Assembly (NCBI GenBank): GCA_003220195.1 | Contig: QHRT01000472.1 | Coordinates: 1-5,454 of the forward strand | Length of the DNA: 5,454 bases | Source: Candidatus Rokuibacteriota bacterium | GTDB taxonomy: Bacteria > Methylomirabilota > Methylomirabilia > Rokubacteriales > CSP1-6 | Reading direction: 5' to 3' | Part shown: piece after piece, positions 1 through 5,454 of the stretch | Layout of the letters: each line of letters starts with the position of its first letter | How positions within the stretch are numbered: the first letter of the stretch is position 1 | Made by a program: the position numbers and the translations under genes | The notes under the pieces: generated by a model | Seen by the model: only the letters and a program-made list of their open reading frames with translations | What the model was told of the DNA's origin: nothing | The model's database searches: none

Positions 1-1
1 C

Positions 2-1231
2 GAAGTCTTGAAGCGCCAGGCCGCTCTGTTCGACGAGCGCTACGACTTGAGCGATCGTCCCGTCTCGGGCGTGACCATGTCGCGCGGCAAGCCGATACAG
101 GAAGGCGTGCGAGTCAAACTGCCAAAGGCGGTCATCTGGGAACAGCTCGCCGGAATGGATGCGGATGCGATCCGCGACAAAGACCTGTTCCCAGCGGGAT
201 TCTTGCCCTTACCCCACGTCAACCAGCCCGGTGGTGGCATGGTGCTGCCGAGGTTTGCCATCGAGGCGATGCGCAAGGAAGAAGGCCGTGACATGGCCCG
301 CTTCGACGTCGAACACGATATTCCGGAGCTTTTCCTGCCGGAGTATCCGCCGGCCATGTATCTCACGACGCGGCCCGAAATAGGCGATGCGACCCGAGGC
401 AAGCTCGTCACTCTCCAGAACTATGCCGAGATGTTCGACGGCATCCTCAATCCGAAACAGCTCGACGGCCTGCGCCTGCTGTTGACCCCGATGCCAAGCC
501 AGCAGTTCAACTCGCTCGAGGACCGCCGGACCAGGCAGGCCAGCCTGGGCGTGGCCTGCTTCGATTGTCATGCCAATGGCCACACCGTCGGCGCCTTCGG
601 CCTGTCTCCCGACATTCGCCCGCAAGCATCGCGGATTCGTATCGACACGCCGACCCTGCGCGGCATGAACATGCAGCGCCTGTTCGGCTCCAAGCGCGCG
701 CTCAAGACCGTGGAGGACATCACCGAGTTCGAGCAGCGCACGGCCTATTTTGACGGCGATCCGGCCGCCGCCACCAGGAAGGGCGTGGGGATCCTCGAAC
801 GCGCCACCCAGGTGCAAGCCATGGCGGAGTTCCAGCACATCCTGGATTTTCCGCCGGCGCCCAAGCTCGACGTCTTCGGCCGGCTTCAGCCGAAGAAGGC
901 GACCGAGCAGGAGCTGCGCGGCGAATCGCTCTTCTTCGGCAAAGCTCGCTGCGCCGTCTGTCATCCCGCGCCCTATTACACGGACAACCTCATGCACGAT
1001 CTCAGGGCGGAGCGCTTCTTCAAGCCGCAGACGATCAATGACTTCGCCGCCTCGGCCGATGGTCCCATCAAGACGTTCCCGCTACGCGGCATCAAGGATT
1101 CGCCGCCTTATTTGCACGACGGTCGCCTGCTCACCCTCGACGACACCGTGGAGTTCTTCAACCTGGTGCTCGGGCTCAGGCTCAGCCGGGACGAAAAAGC
1201 CGACCTGGTGGCCTTCATGCGGCAGCTGTAG
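2..1231 (+). CDS. Di-heme c-type cytochrome, cytochrome c peroxidase/MauG superfamily (5'-partial)
   Basis: Two haem-attachment motifs are visible, CFDCH (bases 557-571) and CAVCH (bases 950-964). They are about 130 residues apart, as expected for the two haem domains of the CcpA/MauG superfamily. After the second CXXCH come family landmarks: a PYYTDN segment, then SPPYLHDGR (His codon at 1115-1117) and LTLDDTVEFF near the C terminus, where this superfamily has its conserved HDG and 'tLeevv' block. Such proteins are periplasmic and either reduce peroxide or carry out other haem-based oxidations; the substrate here cannot be told. The frame is open to the first base and no signal peptide is present, although a secreted cytochrome needs one. 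The TTG at 8-10 is therefore probably internal, and the true start lies upstream of the window. The N-terminal third (residues about 1-180 counted from that TTG) precedes the first haem motif and I cannot assign it to a domain. The stop is TAG at 1229-1231, and the next gene is convergent. Confidence 0.85.
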   Translation, partial: EVLKRQAALFDERYDLSDRPVSGVTMSRGKPIQEGVRVKLPKAVIWEQLAGMDADAIRDKDLFPAGFLPLPHVNQPGGGMVLPRFAIEAMRKEEGRDMARFDVEHDIPELFLPEYPPAMYLTTRPEIGDATRGKLVTLQNYAEMFDGILNPKQLDGLRLLLTPMPSQQFNSLEDRRTRQASLGVACFDCHANGHTVGAFGLSPDIRPQASRIRIDTPTLRGMNMQRLFGSKRALKTVEDITEFEQRTAYFDGDPAAATRKGVGILERATQVQAMAEFQHILDFPPAPKLDVFGRLQPKKATEQELRGESLFFGKARCAVCHPAPYYTDNLMHDLRAERFFKPQTINDFAASADGPIKTFPLRGIKDSPPYLHDGRLLTLDDTVEFFNLVLGLRLSRDEKADLVAFMRQL

Positions 1232-1305
1232 GTGAGGTTGAAAAACCCTGCTATCACACCTGTGAACACGCGCGACAACTCCAGATGCGATGACGGCGAA
1301 GAGAG

Positions 1306-1845
1306 CTACCAGCGCCACCACTTCCTGTGCATGAACGCGACCGCCGCCAAAATGTCAGACGTGTCTCGTCCAGGCTCGACCCATATGAACCATAACTTCT
1401 TCGTCGGCCCGACGCGGCCCAGCAGCTTCGGGACGCCACCCGCGGTGCCGGTCAAGTGTTGCCACCAGAAGAATGGCGTGTCGAACCTCCACGTTTCGCC
1501 GCTGGCCGGTTTCAAGGCGTGTCGTTTGCGGACGATGGATCGCACCGACAACCGCCACACAGGGTTCCCGTTCCGGCGCATCACGTATCTCACACCGGGC
1601 ACCATTCCGTCAGAGCGAATGATGCCCTCCTCGCGCCCGTCAGCGTCGAGCACTCTCACAAGGCGAAAGCGAGGCTCGAGATGCAGAAACGGCGTCCCCG
1701 GGTTCGCGCTGCTCACCTCTGCACGGCCTACCGCCGAGAAGACGGTCACGGGGTCGGCCGCCGCGCGTCCTATCTCGGAGTAGTACCAGCGCGCGTCATT
1801 CAGCCAGCCCGGCCGGGCGTGACTCTTCCATGTCATGCTTGCCAC
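1306..1845 (-). CDS. Conserved-looking Trp-rich hypothetical protein
   Basis: I do not recognise this 179-residue protein by name. It has no signal peptide or clear membrane segment. The C-terminal half looks strongly constrained and aromatic: RSDGMVPGVRYVMRR (residues 77-91), RSIVRKRHAL (102-111), FDTPFFWWQHLTGT (121-134), and the end AAVAFMHRKWWRW (167-179). The alternation of short beta-like strands with charged turns faintly recalls tubby-C-terminal/LURP-one-like folds; this is a guess from pattern, not a match. The start is uncertain. GTG at 1845-1843 comes directly after an in-frame TGA, an ATG follows at 1836-1834, and neither has a strong ribosome binding site. A different frame beginning with ATG at 1849-1847 gives a plausible N terminus (MSGKHDMEESRP) that stops after 17 codons, so a frameshift near 1807-1818 is possible. 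It is the last gene of the minus-strand run, 62 bases after the preceding small protein gene, and ends convergently with the cytochrome. The stop is TAG at 1308-1306. Confidence 0.68.
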   Translation of the reverse strand: MASMTWKSHARPGWLNDARWYYSEIGRAAADPVTVFSAVGRAEVSSANPGTPFLHLEPRFRLVRVLDADGREEGIIRSDGMVPGVRYVMRRNGNPVWRLSVRSIVRKRHALKPASGETWRFDTPFFWWQHLTGTAGGVPKLLGRVGPTKKLWFIWVEPGRDTSDILAAVAFMHRKWWRW

Positions 1846-1856
1846 TCATCCGCTCA

Positions 1857-1881
1857 TCGCCGCGGTCAGCGGCCGCGGCGA
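1857..1881. repeat. GC-rich perfect inverted repeat (9-bp arms, 7-nt loop)
   Basis: Bases 1857-1865 (TCGCCGCGG) and 1873-1881 (CCGCGGCGA) are exact reverse complements separated by seven bases. The hairpin lies in the 62-base gap between the small-protein gene and the hypothetical gene on the minus strand. No T-run follows on either strand, so it does not look like a classic intrinsic terminator. It could be a transcript-stability or attenuation hairpin, or simply a by-product of high GC. Confidence 0.4.
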
Positions 1882-1907
1882 GCGCTGGCGCCCGCTTGCC
1901 GCAGCAC

Positions 1908-2224
1908 CTACAACGGCTCATTCGCGATGTTGTGGAACTTGGCCACGACGTAGAGCCGGGACTGATCCAGCTCGGTCGCGCCGATCAGCTCGAGGTACTC
2001 GCGAACCGCCGATGCCTCGATCGCCACTTTGCCGGAGCCCGCCCAGTGACGGTCGGTACCGTCCTTCTTGACGCCAGACACCCAGTATTCTTCTCCCGTT
2101 TCGACATCGAAGTGATTGGCGGACACACCGTTGCCACGTCGCAGGGCCGCGACACCTTCACGCGCGCAATCCATGCCGGCCCCTTGTCTGCCTGCCCGGC
2201 CTTCAGTTCGACGTATTTCAGCAT
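1908..2224 (-). pseudogene. Conserved small protein, frameshifted by a short internal deletion
   Basis: Two reading frames together encode what looks like one small conserved protein of unknown function. The 5' part (ATG 2224-2222 to about 2147) reads MLKYVELKAGQADKGPAWIA and then RVKVSR. The 3' part (about 2147 to the TAG at 1910-1908) reads ALRRGNGVSANHFDVETGEE, continues through YWVSGVKKDGTDRHWAGSGK, and ends in FHNIANEPL. From memory, intact relatives of roughly 100-120 residues join these parts through a segment like SGRTVYFNGK between 'VSR' and 'AL'; some databases label them, wrongly I think, as DXP synthase. Here that segment is missing and the frame changes, consistent with a net loss of about 31 bases at about 2145-2150. 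The gene starts 19 bases after the prs stop codon, so it was probably cotranscribed with it. The function is unknown. The break could be genuine decay or an assembly error. The assignment as one gene in two frames is fairly secure; the exact size of the missing piece is recalled, not computed. Confidence 0.7.
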
Positions 2225-2243
2225 CCGCCTCTCCGACCGCAGC

Positions 2244-3151
2244 CTACCGAAACAACCTCGAGACACTCGATCCGTCGTGGATGGCACGAATCGCGTCCGC
2301 GAACAGGCGCGCGACCGACCTGACCTGGATCTTCGCGATCCGCTTCGCCGCCGGAAGCGGAATGGTGTCGGTCACGACCAGCTGGCGAATCGGAGACGCC
2401 TCGATCCTTTCGATCGCCTTTCCCGAGAGCACCGCGTGAGCACGAAGCGCGCTGCCTCCACGAGCGTTCCGCCGCTCGCCACCTCGTCATCGACGATCAG
2501 CGCCACTTTTCCCTTGACGTCACCGATCAGGTTGACCGCCCGCGGCGCCTCGTCGTCGCCGTAGCGGCGCTTGTCCACGATCGCGATCGGCAAGTCCAGT
2601 CGAGCGGCGTAATGGCCGACGTCCTTCGATTCGCCGACGTCGCCGGCGACGAGCACGTAGTTCCTGAGATCGCGACTCTCGCGCAGGTAGTCGCACAGGA
2701 TCGGCGCGGCCTGGAGCTGGTCGGCCGGAATACGGAAGAAGCCCTGCACCTGCGGCGAGTGCAGATTCATCGTCAGGATGCGGTCGGCGCCGGCCGTTTG
2801 CAGCAGGTCGGCCATGAGGCGCGCCGTGATGGAGACGCGCGGCCGGTCCTTCTTGTCCGAGCGAGCGTAGGGAAAGTACGGCAGCACGGCGGTGATCCGT
2901 CCCGCCGACGCGTGCTTGAGCGCGTCGATCGTCATCAGGAGCTCGATGATTCCGTCCGACACCGGCGGGCACGAGGGCTGGATCACGAAGACGTCCGCCT
3001 CGCGAACGTTTTCGTCGATCTGGACGAGCAGGTTCTCGTTCGAGAAGCGCACGACCGTCGTGCGGCACAGGTCGGTGCCGAGACACTTGCAAATGTCCCG
3101 GGCCAGCTCCGGATGCGCCGTGCCGCTGATCACCTTGACCGCGCCGACCAT
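2244..3151 (-). pseudogene. prs: Ribose-phosphate pyrophosphokinase (PRPP synthase), frameshifted near the C terminus
   Basis: Prs transfers pyrophosphate from ATP to ribose 5-phosphate, making PRPP for purine, pyrimidine, NAD, His and Trp synthesis in the cytoplasm. The start is ATG at 3151-3149, behind a GGAGG-type ribosome binding site (3156-3160). Visible motifs are RFSNENLLVQIDENVREADV (residues 35-54), the ATP loop YARSDKKDRPRVSITARL (95-112), the signature region NLHSPQVQGFF (129-139), catalytic VDKRR (192-196), and the ribose-5-phosphate loop VDDEVASGGTL (220-230). After residue 237 (...EAARFV) the frame is lost. The remaining conserved C terminus, HAVLSGKAIERIEASPIRQL through VSRLFR, lies in another frame and ends at TAG 2246-2244. 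The expected linker of about 13 residues between these parts is absent, consistent with a net deletion of about 37 bases at about 2436-2441. As written, ribosomes would run into about 20 foreign residues and stop. The DLH Asp of the signature is Asn here. PRPP synthase is normally essential, so either another copy exists or the sequence contains an error. Confidence 0.85.
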
Positions 3152-3155
3152 GCTC

Positions 3156-3160
3156 CCTCC
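3156..3160 (-). promoter_or_regulatory. Ribosome binding site of prs
   Basis: The minus strand reads GGAGG here, four bases before the ATG at 3151-3149. It fixes the prs start at that ATG rather than at a TTG 45 bases further upstream, which would add 15 residues unlike the family. Confidence 0.7.
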
Positions 3161-3196
3161 CCGGTCAGTGAACGCCTGATCGGCGCCACGTTCCAA

Positions 3197-4189
3197 TCAC
3201 TGGATGACTTCGTCCACTCGCAGCCGTAACGATTCCGGAATGGTCAGTCCGAGCGCTCTGGCCGTCTTCAGGTTGATGACCAGGTCGAATTTCGTTGGCT
3301 GTTCTACCGGGAGGTCTCCCGGCCTGGTACCTCGCAAGATCTTGTCGACGTAGTACGCGGCCCGTCGATACGCCTGTGGGATATTGATGCCATAGGCCAT
3401 GAGGCCGCCGGCAGTCACCGGATCCTTCCACGCATAGATCGACGGCAGACGATGCTTTGCGGCGAACTCGACGATCTCCCGCTGGTGGCTGAACAGAAAT
3501 TGGCCCGGCCCGACCATGAGGGCCTCGGCCCGGCCCTTGAGGACCGAGGAGAACGCACCTTCGAAATCGTCCGCCGTCCGGACCTCCACCGAGTGAAGCG
3601 TCACGCCCAGAGCGCGAGCCGCTCTCTGCGTGTCCTTCGAATAGTCCGGGTACGATCCGGGCGGATTCCAGAGAAGCGCGATGCGGGACCTCTTCGGTGT
3701 GGCCTCGTGCAAGAGCTCGAGTCGCTTTCCTGCCAGCTCCGAGGCCATGGCGGCCAGTCCTGTGATGTTGCCACCCGGCCGGGCGAGATTCGCGACGAGC
3801 CCCTGCCTCACGGCATCGTCCGCGATACACATGATGATCGGAACAGTCGTGGTCACGCGCTGGGCCGCTCGAACCCCGGCCGTGCTGCCGATGATGACGT
3901 TGACCTTCAGCCTGACGAGTTCGGCCGCAAGCTCGGGAAGCCGGTCGGGGCTTTCGCCGGCGAATCGGTACTCGATCGCGATGTTCTCGTTCTCGATCCA
4001 GCCGAGTTCGCGGAGGCCGGCTCGAAACGCGTCGAACAGCGGTGTGAGCCCGGCCTGAGACGAGCCCATCAACAGGAAGCCGACCCTGGGAATCGTCAAC
4101 TGCTCGGCGCCGGCCGCGAGCGGCGCCACGACCACGCCGATGGCAACGAGCACGATGAGCGCGGCGAATGAGCAGCGACGATCTCTCAC
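3197..4189 (-). CDS. ABC transporter periplasmic substrate-binding protein, PF04392-type (second of tandem pair)
   Basis: This complete 330-residue protein has the usual length of the ABC_sub_bind (PF04392/COG2984) family. These are periplasmic receptors of ABC importers; some members bind Trp or Tyr, but most have unknown ligands, and none can be predicted here. The N terminus (MRDRRCSFAALIVLVAIGVV..APLAAGAEQ) is a Sec signal peptide with likely cleavage after AGA (residue 28). Family landmarks follow in order: FRAGLRELGWIENENIAIEYR (55-75, read as two abutting blocks), LARPGGNITG (135-144), GKRLELLHEATP (154-165), AGGLMAYG (260-267), YRRAAYYVDKIL (274-285), DLPVEQPTKFDLVINLKTAR (292-311) and RVDEVIQ at the end. 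Translation starts at GTG 4189-4187, which overlaps the TGA of the preceding gene in GTGA and has AGGTG about six bases upstream, so the two are probably translationally coupled. The stop is TGA at 3199-3197, 45 bases before the prs start. No permease or ATPase gene is in view. Confidence 0.9.
   Translation of the reverse strand: MRDRRCSFAALIVLVAIGVVVAPLAAGAEQLTIPRVGFLLMGSSQAGLTPLFDAFRAGLRELGWIENENIAIEYRFAGESPDRLPELAAELVRLKVNVIIGSTAGVRAAQRVTTTVPIIMCIADDAVRQGLVANLARPGGNITGLAAMASELAGKRLELLHEATPKRSRIALLWNPPGSYPDYSKDTQRAARALGVTLHSVEVRTADDFEGAFSSVLKGRAEALMVGPGQFLFSHQREIVEFAAKHRLPSIYAWKDPVTAGGLMAYGINIPQAYRRAAYYVDKILRGTRPGDLPVEQPTKFDLVINLKTARALGLTIPESLRLRVDEVIQ
4186..4189 (-). promoter_or_regulatory. 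GTGA stop/start overlap coupling the two binding-protein genes
   Basis: On the minus strand the four bases GTGA contain the GTG start of the downstream gene (4189-4187) and the TGA stop of the upstream one (4188-4186). An AGGTG motif about six bases before the GTG lies inside the upstream coding sequence. This arrangement is typical of re-initiation coupling within an operon. Confidence 0.75.
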
Positions 4190-5175
4190 TGGATCACCTG
4201 ATCCGCTCGCACCAGCAGCGAGGGCGGGACTCTGAGGCCGAGGGCCTTCGCCGTCTTCAGATTCACCGCCAGCTCGAGCCTCGTGGGCTGCTCGACGGGC
4301 AAGTCGGCAGGCTTTGCGCCCTTCAGGATCTTGTCGACGAACGTGGCGGCCTGCCGGAAGCGATCGGGAATCGTCGGCCCATATGCCATGAGGCCGCCAG
4401 CCTCGACGTGCTCTCTGAACGTGTAGATGGCTGGCAACCGGTATTTGCTGGCCAGGGCGACGACGGCTTTGCGATGGAGGAAGGTCAAGGCGTCGCTCGG
4501 ACAGATGAGTCCGCCGTGCCGCTCGTGCGCGAACCGCGCGACGGCAGGTTCGAGCTCGGCCGGGTCGTGCACCAGGATCGGTGGCGAAATCACCACCCCG
4601 AGCGCACGGCCCGCGCGCGTGATCTCCTCGAGAAACACCGGCCGTTGCTGGTGGCTGCCCAGAATTGCCACGCGGGCGAGCGAGGGAGCGGCTTCCTTGA
4701 GCAGCTCGACGTATTTCTCGCCGACGCCGGGAATGCTGAAGGCGACACCCGTGAAGTTGCCCCCCGGCCGCGCCAGGCTCTGCACGAACCCGGACTCGAC
4801 GGGATCGTCGACGACGACCATGACGGCCGGGATCGTCGTCGTCGCACGGCGGACGGCCTGGTTCTCGGGCACTCCCGTCGCCACGATCACGTCGACGCCC
4901 ATCTGCGCCAGCTCCATGGCGAAGCTCGACACTCGCTCGGAGTGACCGCCGGCAAAGCGACGGTCGACGACGATGTTCTGGCCATCGACCCATCCGAGGG
5001 TGCGCAGCGCGTCGAGGAAGGCGACCCATTGTGGAGCGAGCGGCCCTGACGGCTCGGTGGCGCCAGAGAGCAACCCGATGCGAGGAGTCTTCGCGGAAGG
5101 CTCCGCGCCAGCAGGAATCGCCGGCCAGAACAGTAGCGCGAACACCAGCGCGATACCCGCCAAGCGCCGCCCCAT
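4186..5175 (-). CDS. ABC transporter periplasmic substrate-binding protein, PF04392-type (first of tandem pair)
   Basis: This complete 329-residue paralogue is of the same family and almost the same length as its downstream neighbour. The signal peptide MGRRLAGIALVFALLFWPAI is followed by PAGAEP, with cleavage likely after AGA (residue 24). Landmarks are PRIGLL (31-36), ALRTLGWVDGQNIVVDRRFA (56-75), ATTTIPAVMVVVDDPVESGF (111-130), LARPGGNFTGV (134-144), YRLPAIYTFREHVEAGGLMA (245-264), FVDKILKGAKPADLPVEQPT (279-298) and LKTAKALGLRVPPSLLVRAD (307-326). I chose ATG 5175-5173 because it places the signal peptide at the very N terminus. GTG at 5181-5179, with GAGG closer to ideal spacing, would add only two residues, and a TTG at 5241 overlapping the upstream gene would add an unlikely 22-residue leader. 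The stop TGA (4188-4186) is shared with the start of the second paralogue. The ligand is unknown. The two proteins differ clearly in their central lobes, so they may bind different ligands. Confidence 0.9.
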   Translation of the reverse strand: MGRRLAGIALVFALLFWPAIPAGAEPSAKTPRIGLLSGATEPSGPLAPQWVAFLDALRTLGWVDGQNIVVDRRFAGGHSERVSSFAMELAQMGVDVIVATGVPENQAVRRATTTIPAVMVVVDDPVESGFVQSLARPGGNFTGVAFSIPGVGEKYVELLKEAAPSLARVAILGSHQQRPVFLEEITRAGRALGVVISPPILVHDPAELEPAVARFAHERHGGLICPSDALTFLHRKAVVALASKYRLPAIYTFREHVEAGGLMAYGPTIPDRFRQAATFVDKILKGAKPADLPVEQPTRLELAVNLKTAKALGLRVPPSLLVRADQVIQ

Positions 5176-5215
5176 CTTCACCACGACCTCGGCGCAGCGC
5201 TCGCGTGACGGGGGC

Positions 5216-5437
5216 TCAAGCCGCGTAGCGAATGACTTCAAGCTCGATCACGACGTCCACGCTCCGCAGAATTGTGTCGACGCGGGCGAGCACGTGATCC
5301 TCCAAGAGATACTGTGGACACCGCGGGCATTGCAAGACGGGAACGCCCTTGAGGATGACGATGCCGGGCTCGCGAATCTTGAACGGCAGATCCGTCTCGA
5401 CTGCCACGAGTTCGGCGCCGCACACCTCGCATCTCAT
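5216..5437 (-). CDS. YgiT-type zinc finger domain protein (probable antitoxin-like partner)
   Basis: This 73-residue protein has two CXXC pairs, CEVC (residues 3-6) and CPRC (37-40), separated by a strand-rich segment with KGVPVLQC (30-37), and it ends in ELEVIRYAA. This is the layout of the YgiT-type zinc finger family, related to the N-terminal zinc domain of the MqsA antitoxin. It has no DNA-binding helix-turn-helix of the MqsA C terminus. Relatives commonly sit directly after a small DUF4258-type gene, proposed to form a toxin-antitoxin-like pair; that partner would lie beyond base 5454 and cannot be seen. The residue after the second CXXC is Pro rather than the usual Gly. The start is ATG 5437-5435, with AGGAG nine bases upstream; a TTG three bases earlier is equally well spaced and adds one residue. 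The stop is TGA at 5218-5216, 40 bases before the first binding-protein gene, so cotranscription is possible. Confidence 0.8.
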   Translation of the reverse strand: MRCEVCGAELVAVETDLPFKIREPGIVILKGVPVLQCPRCPQYLLEDHVLARVDTILRSVDVVIELEVIRYAA

Positions 5438-5446
5438 CAACGTGGT

Positions 5447-5451
5447 CTCCT
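5447..5451 (-). promoter_or_regulatory. Ribosome binding site of the YgiT-type gene
   Basis: The minus strand reads AGGAG within GAGGAGA at the window edge, nine bases before ATG 5437 and six before TTG 5440. It shows that the gene is complete at its 5' end although only 17 upstream bases are present. Confidence 0.65.
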
Positions 5452-5454
5452 CGT

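Noticed and set aside
209..997. Minus-strand open frame of 262 codons antisense to the cytochrome.
   Set aside because: It is a GC-driven shadow. The plus-strand frame carries both haem motifs and the family C terminus, and the antisense product shows no recognisable motif.
1241..1265. Possible terminator between the convergent genes: TCACA/TGTGA inverted repeat with AAAAA (TTTTT on the minus strand) at 1241-1245.
   Set aside because: The stem is only 4-5 bp with a very tight loop, and eight bases separate it from the T-run, so it is too weak to call.
2436..2443. Programmed ribosomal frameshifting as an explanation for the split prs.
   Set aside because: There is no slippery heptamer at the junction, and a frame change alone would not restore the missing linker of about 13 residues.
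1830..2564. Plus-strand open frame of 244 codons across the broken genes.
   Set aside because: It has low-complexity Arg/Ser/Pro composition with no motif. The minus strand carries clearly conserved protein segments over the same bases, and the shadow is long only because of high GC.
2612..3229. Plus-strand open frame of 205 codons antisense to prs.
   Set aside because: It is an antisense shadow of the conserved PRPP synthase motifs, with no start context or family match.
4190..5029. Long minus-strand open frame extending the second binding protein upstream to 610 residues.
   Set aside because: The added part is an Arg-rich shadow of the first binding-protein gene. The GTG at 4189 with a ribosome binding site and a signal peptide marks the real start.
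1..5454. CRISPR array, tRNA/rRNA genes, insertion sequence ends or phage genes.
   Set aside because: I saw no regularly spaced repeats, no tRNA-like or rRNA stretches, and no transposase, integrase or phage protein motifs on either strand.

Overview
The window is GC-rich, bacterial, and densely coded. It carries one plus-strand gene at the left edge and a run of six minus-strand genes filling the rest, with only short gaps. Tandem PF04392-type ABC substrate-binding proteins, a MauG/CcpA-like di-heme cytochrome, GTG/TTG starts and high GC suggest a soil or sediment lineage such as Methylomirabilota/Rokubacteria or a proteobacterium. This placement is an impression from gene content; no marker gene in the window settles it.

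Layout. Bases 2-1231 (+) hold the 3' part of a di-heme c-type cytochrome of the cytochrome c peroxidase/MauG superfamily, cut by the window edge. It converges on the minus-strand run. Read in transcription order (right to left), that run is: a YgiT-type zinc-finger small protein (5437-5216), two tandem periplasmic substrate-binding proteins (5175-4186 and 4189-3197, the second translationally coupled through a GTGA overlap), ribose-phosphate pyrophosphokinase prs (3151-2244), a conserved small protein (2224-1908), and a Trp-rich hypothetical protein (1845-1306).

The most notable observation is that prs and the small protein beside it each appear broken. In both, the two halves of one protein lie in different reading frames, and a block of family-typical residues (roughly 10-14) is missing at the junction. 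Prs also has Asn where the family signature has Asp in the DLH motif. The third gene downstream may have a similar problem at its N terminus, but the evidence there is weaker. Either this is a decaying segment or the assembled sequence has small deletions; read-level data would decide.

The genes do not form an obvious single pathway. The substrate-binding proteins have no permease or ATPase in view, prs is a nucleotide/His/Trp precursor enzyme, and the zinc-finger protein is probably half of a toxin-antitoxin-like pair whose partner would lie beyond base 5454. I found no tRNA, rRNA, CRISPR array, insertion sequence or phage gene, and no convincing new defence or mobile system.
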